A stretch of DNA of 64,000 bases. Origin: Rhynchopus euleeides (lineage: Eukaryota > Euglenozoa > Diplonemea > Diplonemida > Diplonemidae). The notes below the pieces were generated by a model. It saw only the letters and a program-made list of their open reading frames with translations. It was not told the DNA's origin and searched no databases. The stretch covers positions 1,845,606 to 1,909,605 of the forward strand of contig OY723310.1 in assembly GCA_963210315.1 (NCBI GenBank). The letters run 5' to 3'. Shown here one piece after another: positions 58,939-64,000 of this stretch. Each line of letters starts with the position of its first letter. Within the stretch, counting starts at the first letter, position 1. Both the position numbers and the translations under genes were made by a program.

Positions 58939-61900
58939 TGGCATTCAGATTCCTGAAAATCCTTGGCTGTGGGCATTCAGATTCTGAAACTCCTGAGCTG
59001 TGGGCATTCAGATTCCTGAAACTCCTGAGCTGTGGGCATTCAGATTCCTGAAAATCCTTGGCTGTGGGCATTCAGATTCCTGAAAATCCTTGGCTGTGGG
59101 CATTCAGATTCTGAAACTCCTGAGCTGTGGGCATTCAGATTCCTGAAAATCCTTGGCTGTGGGCATTCAGATTCCTGAAACTCCTGAGCTGTGGGCATTC
59201 AGATTCCTGAAAATCCTTGGCTGTGGGCATTCAGATTCCTGAAACTCCTGAGCTGTGGGCATTCAGATTCCTGAAAATCCTTGGCTGTGGGCATTCAGAT
59301 TCCTGAAAATCCTTGGCTGTGGGCATTCAGATTCTGAAACTCCTGAGCTGTGGGCATTCAGATTCCTGAAAATCCTTGGCTGTGGGCATTCAGATTCCTG
59401 AAACTCCTGAGCTGTGGGCATTCAGATTCCTGAAAATCCTTGGCTGTGGGCATTCAGATTCCTGAAAATCCTTGGCTGTGGGCATTCAGATTCTGAAACT
59501 CCTGAGCTGTGGGCATTCAGATTCCTGAAAATCCTTGGCTGTGGGCATTCAGATTCCTGAAACTCCTGAGCTGTGGGCATTCAGATTCCTGAAACTCCTG
59601 AGCTGTGGGCATTCAGATTCCTGAAAATCCTTGGCTGTGGGCATTCAGATTCCTGAAAATCCTTGGCTGTGGGCATTCAGATTCTGAAACTCCTGAGCTG
59701 TGGGCATTCAGATTCCTGAAAATCCTTGGCTGTGGGCATTCAGATTCCTGAAACTCCTGAGCTGTGGGCATTCAGATTCCTGAAAATCCTTGGCTGTGGG
59801 CATTCAGATTCCTGAAAATCCTTGGCTGTGGGCATTCAGATTCTGAAACTCCTGAGCTGTGGGCATTCAGATTCCTGAAAATCCTTGGCTGTGGGCATTC
59901 AGATTCCTGAAACTCCTGAGCTGTGGGCATTCAGATTCCTGAAAATCCTTGGCTGTGGGCATTCAGATTCCTGAAAATCCTTGGCTGTGGGCATTCAGAT
60001 TCTGAAACTCCTGAGCTGTGGGCATTCAGATTCCTGAAACTCCTGAGCTGTGGGCATTCAGATTCCTGAAAATCCTTGGCTGTGGGCATTCAGATTCCTG
60101 AAAATCCTTGGCTGTGGGCATTCAGATTCTGAAACTCCTGAGCTGTGGGCATTCAGATTCTGAAACTCCTGAGCTGTGGGCATTCAGATTCCTGAAAATC
60201 CTTGGCTGTGGGCATTCAGATTCCTGAAACTCCTGAGCTGTGGGCATTCAGATTCCTGAAAATCCTTGGCTGTGGGCATTCAGATTCCTGAAAATCCTTG
60301 GCTGTGGGCATTCAGATTCTGAAACTCCTGAGCTGTGGGCATTCAGATTCCTGAAAATCCTTGGCTGTGGGCATTCAGATTCCTGAAACTCCTGAGCTGT
60401 GGGCATTCAGATTCCTGAAAATCCTTGGCTGTGGGCATTCAGATTCCTGAAAATCCTTGGCTGTGGGCATTCAGATTCTGAAACTCCTGAGCTGTGGGCA
60501 TTCAGATTCCTGAAAATCCTTGGCTGTGGGCATTCAGATTCCTGAAACTCCTGAGCTGTGGGCATTCAGATTCCTGAAAATCCTTGGCTGTGGGCATTCA
60601 GATTCCTGAAAATCCTTGGCTGTGGGCATTCAGATTCTGAAACTCCTGAGCTGTGGGCATTCAGATTCCTGAAACTCCTGAGCTGTGGGCATTCAGATTC
60701 CTGAAAATCCTTGGCTGTGGGCATTCAGATTCCTGAAAATCCTTGGCTGTGGGCATTCAGATTCTGAAACTCCTGAGCTGTGGGCATTCAGATTCTGAAA
60801 CTCCTGAGCTGTGGGCATTCAGATTCCTGAAAATCCTTGGCTGTGGGCATTCAGATTCCTGAAACTCCTGAGCTGTGGGCATTCAGATTCCTGAAAATCC
60901 TTGGCTGTGGGCATTCAGATTCCTGAAAATCCTTGGCTGTGGGCATTCAGATTCTGAAACTCCTGAGCTGTGGGCATTCAGATTCCTGAAAATCCTTGGC
61001 TGTGGGCATTCAGATTCCTGAAACTCCTGAGCTGTGGGCATTCAGATTCCTGAAAATCCTTGGCTGTGGGCATTCAGATTCCTGAAAATCCTTGGCTGTG
61101 GGCATTCAGATTCTGAAACTCCTGAGCTGTGGGCATTCAGATTCCTGAAAATCCTTGGCTGTGGGCATTCAGATTCCTGAAACTCCTGAGCTGTGGGCAT
61201 TCAGATTCCTGAAAATCCTTGGCTGTGGGCATTCAGATTCCTGAAAATCCTTGGCTGTGGGCATTCAGATTCTGAAACTCCTGAGCTGTGGGCATTCAGA
61301 TTCCTGAAACTCCTGAGCTGTGGGCATTCAGATTCCTGAAAATCCTTGGCTGTGGGCATTCAGATTCCTGAAAATCCTTGGCTGTGGGCATTCAGATTCT
61401 GAAACTCCTGAGCTGTGGGCATTCAGATTCCTGAAAATCCTTGGCTGTGGGCATTCAGATTCCTGAAACTCCTGAGCTGTGGGCATTCAGATTCCTGAAA
61501 CTCCTGAGCTGTGGGCATTCAGATTCCTGAAAATCCTTGGCTGTGGGCATTCAGATTCCTGAAAATCCTTGGCTGTGGGCATTCAGATTCTGAAACTCCT
61601 GAGCTGTGGGCATTCAGATTCCTGAAAATCCTTGGCTGTGGGCATTCAGATTCCTGAAACTCCTGAGCTGTGGGCATTCAGATTCCTGAAAATCCTTGGC
61701 TGTGGGCATTCAGATTCCTGAAAATCCTTGGCTGTGGGCATTCAGATTCTGAAACTCCTGAGCTGTGGGCATTCAGATTCCTGAAAATCCTTGGCTGTGG
61801 GCATTCAGATTCCTGAAACTCCTGAGCTGTGGGCATTCAGATTCCTGAAAATCCTTGGCTGTGGGCATTCAGATTCCTGAAAATCCTTGGCTGTGGGCAT

Positions 61901-64000
61901 TCAGATTCTGAAACTCCTGAGCTGTGGGCATTCAGATTCCTGAAACTCCTGAGCTGTGGGCATTCAGATTCCTGAAAATCCTTGGCTGTGGGCATTCAGA
62001 TTCCTGAAAATCCTTGGCTGTGGGCATTCAGATTCTGAAACTCCTGAGCTGTGGGCATTCAGATTCTGAAACTCCTGAGCTGTGGGCATTCAGATTCCTG
62101 AAAATCCTTGGCTGTGGGCATTCAGATTCCTGAAACTCCTGAGCTGTGGGCATTCAGATTCCTGAAAATCCTTGGCTGTGGGCATTCAGATTCCTGAAAA
62201 TCCTTGGCTGTGGGCATTCAGATTCTGAAACTCCTGAGCTGTGGGCATTCAGATTCCTGAAAATCCTTGGCTGTGGGCATTCAGATTCCTGAAACTCCTG
62301 AGCTGTGGGCATTCAGATTCCTGAAAATCCTTGGCTGTGGGCATTCAGATTCCTGAAAATCCTTGGCTGTGGGCATTCAGATTCTGAAACTCCTGAGCTG
62401 TGGGCATTCAGATTCCTGAAAATCCTTGGCTGTGGGCATTCAGATTCCTGAAACTCCTGAGCTGTGGGCATTCAGATTCCTGAAAATCCTTGGCTGTGGG
62501 CATTCAGATTCCTGAAAATCCTTGGCTGTGGGCATTCAGATTCTGAAACTCCTGAGCTGTGGGCATTCAGATTCCTGAAACTCCTGAGCTGTGGGCATTC
62601 AGATTCCTGAAAATCCTTGGCTGTGGGCATTCAGATTCCTGAAAATCCTTGGCTGTGGGCATTCAGATTCTGAAACTCCTGAGCTGTGGGCATTCAGATT
62701 CTGAAACTCCTGAGCTGTGGGCATTCAGATTCCTGAAAATCCTTGGCTGTGGGCATTCAGATTCCTGAAACTCCTGAGCTGTGGGCATTCAGATTCCTGA
62801 AAATCCTTGGCTGTGGGCATTCAGATTCCTGAAAATCCTTGGCTGTGGGCATTCAGATTCTGAAACTCCTGAGCTGTGGGCATTCAGATTCCTGAAAATC
62901 CTTGGCTGTGGGCATTCAGATTCCTGAAACTCCTGAGCTGTGGGCATTCAGATTCCTGAAAATCCTTGGCTGTGGGCATTCAGATTCCTGAAAATCCTTG
63001 GCTGTGGGCATTCAGATTCTGAAACTCCTGAGCTGTGGGCATTCAGATTCCTGAAAATCCTTGGCTGTGGGCATTCAGATTCCTGAAACTCCTGAGCTGT
63101 GGGCATTCAGATTCCTGAAAATCCTTGGCTGTGGGCATTCAGATTCCTGAAAATCCTTGGCTGTGGGCATTCAGATTCTGAAACTCCTGAGCTGTGGGCA
63201 TTCAGATTCCTGAAACTCCTGAGCTGTGGGCATTCAGATTCCTGAAAATCCTTGGCTGTGGGCATTCAGATTCCTGAAAATCCTTGGCTGTGGGCATTCA
63301 GATTCTGAAACTCCTGAGCTGTGGGCATTCAGATTCTGAAACTCCTGAGCTGTGGGCATTCAGATTCCTGAAAATCCTTGGCTGTGGGCATTCAGATTCC
63401 TGAAACTCCTGAGCTGTGGGCATTCAGATTCCTGAAAATCCTTGGCTGTGGGCATTCAGATTCCTGAAAATCCTTGGCTGTGGGCATTCAGATTCTGAAA
63501 CTCCTGAGCTGTGGGCATTCAGATTCCTGAAAATCCTTGGCTGTGGGCATTCAGATTCCTGAAACTCCTGAGCTGTGGGCATTCAGATTCCTGAAAATCC
63601 TTGGCTGTGGGCATTCAGATTCCTGAAACTCCTGAGCTGTGGGCATTCAGATTCCTGAAAATCCTTGGCTGTGGGCATTCAGATTCCTGAAACTCCTGAG
63701 CTGTGGGCATTCAGATTCCTGAAAATCCTTGGCTGTGGGCATTCAGATTCCTGAAAATCCTTGGCTGTGGGCATTCAGATTCTGAAACTCCTGAGCTGTG
63801 GGCATTCAGATTCCTGAAAATCCTTGGCTGTGGGCATTCAGATTCCTGAAACTCCTGAGCTGTGGGCATTCAGATTCCTGAAAATCCTTGGCTGTGGGCA
63901 TTCAGATTCCTGAAACTCCTGAGCTGCGGGCATTCAGATTCCTGAAAATCCTTGGCTGTGGGCATTCAGATTCCTGAAAATCCTTGGCTGTGGGCATTCA
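58939..64000. repeat. Satellite array with higher-order structure
   Basis: About 158 tandem monomers of 31-32 bp, running off the window. Three monomer types share GTGGGCATTCAGATT: A (CCTGAAAATCCTTGGCT, 32 bp), B (CTGAAACTCCTGAGCT, 31 bp) and C (CCTGAAACTCCTGAGCT, 32 bp). They recur as AABAC pentamers (159 bp) and, from about 59990, as a 20-monomer order (AABC AABBAC AABAC AABAC) of 635 bp. Monomers of one type are almost invariant, implying recent homogenisation. Confidence 0.95.

Noticed and set aside
58939..64000. CRISPR-like array of 31-32 bp units
   Set aside because: There are no unique spacers; the whole unit is repeated, with only three variants, and the genome is eukaryotic.

Overview
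The window is eukaryotic nuclear DNA, probably from a GC-rich, free-living protist. The genes are widely spaced and their codons are strongly GC-rich. At least six positions in three genes need a GT..AG intron to keep the frame, and most of these introns are extremely short (22-31 nt). The encoded proteins are of eukaryotic type: a receptor-type cyclase, TSP1 repeats joined to a Hedgehog-type Hint domain, a type I membrane propeller protein, and a non-LTR retrotransposon. I cannot name the species from the sequence alone.

Layout. 1-4282: 3' part of a multi-pass receptor-like protein with LamG-like and class III cyclase-like domains. 4283-9200: gene-poor, with hairpins, a 31-bp minisatellite, a small TIR element and a Tourist-like MITE. 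9250-12532: AlkB-type dioxygenase, then a small coiled-coil gene head-to-head with an isocitrate lyase/PEP mutase family enzyme. 13676-14300: small zinc-binding protein next to a 36/47-bp minisatellite. 16027-22401: one intact 2,124-codon ORF of a non-LTR retrotransposon with two OTU-like protease domains, RT and a restriction-like endonuclease. 23308-27248 and 33805-38234: two copies of a roughly 4-kb segmental duplication, each with a Gln/Glu-rich gene. Between them lies the signal-peptide/TSP1/Hint/TM gene (27685-30509). 38402-41029: DUF2828/VWA gene. 42258-49332: two full WD40 genes with decayed relatives, a MITE, a palindrome cluster and a transposase-like gene pair. 49626-56612: type I membrane WD-repeat gene split by a 4.6-kb TIR element. 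58834-64000: the first 35 codons of a third WD40 gene, cut off by a satellite array that runs off the window.

The most notable points are: (1) introns of 22-31 nt in a GC-rich genome; (2) a Hedgehog-type Hint protein with TSP1 domains in what looks like a protist; (3) a 4,635-bp TIR element inside a coding exon, whose removal with one 6-bp target-site copy restores the frame; (4) two Tourist-like MITEs with exact TIRs and 3-bp TSDs; (5) a satellite with nested periods of 31/32, about 159 and 635 bp; (6) recurring clusters of short palindromes, often inside elements with CACGG-type ends. The genes do not form an operon or a single pathway. The shared theme is membrane and extracellular sensing genes among many mobile and tandem-repeat sequences.
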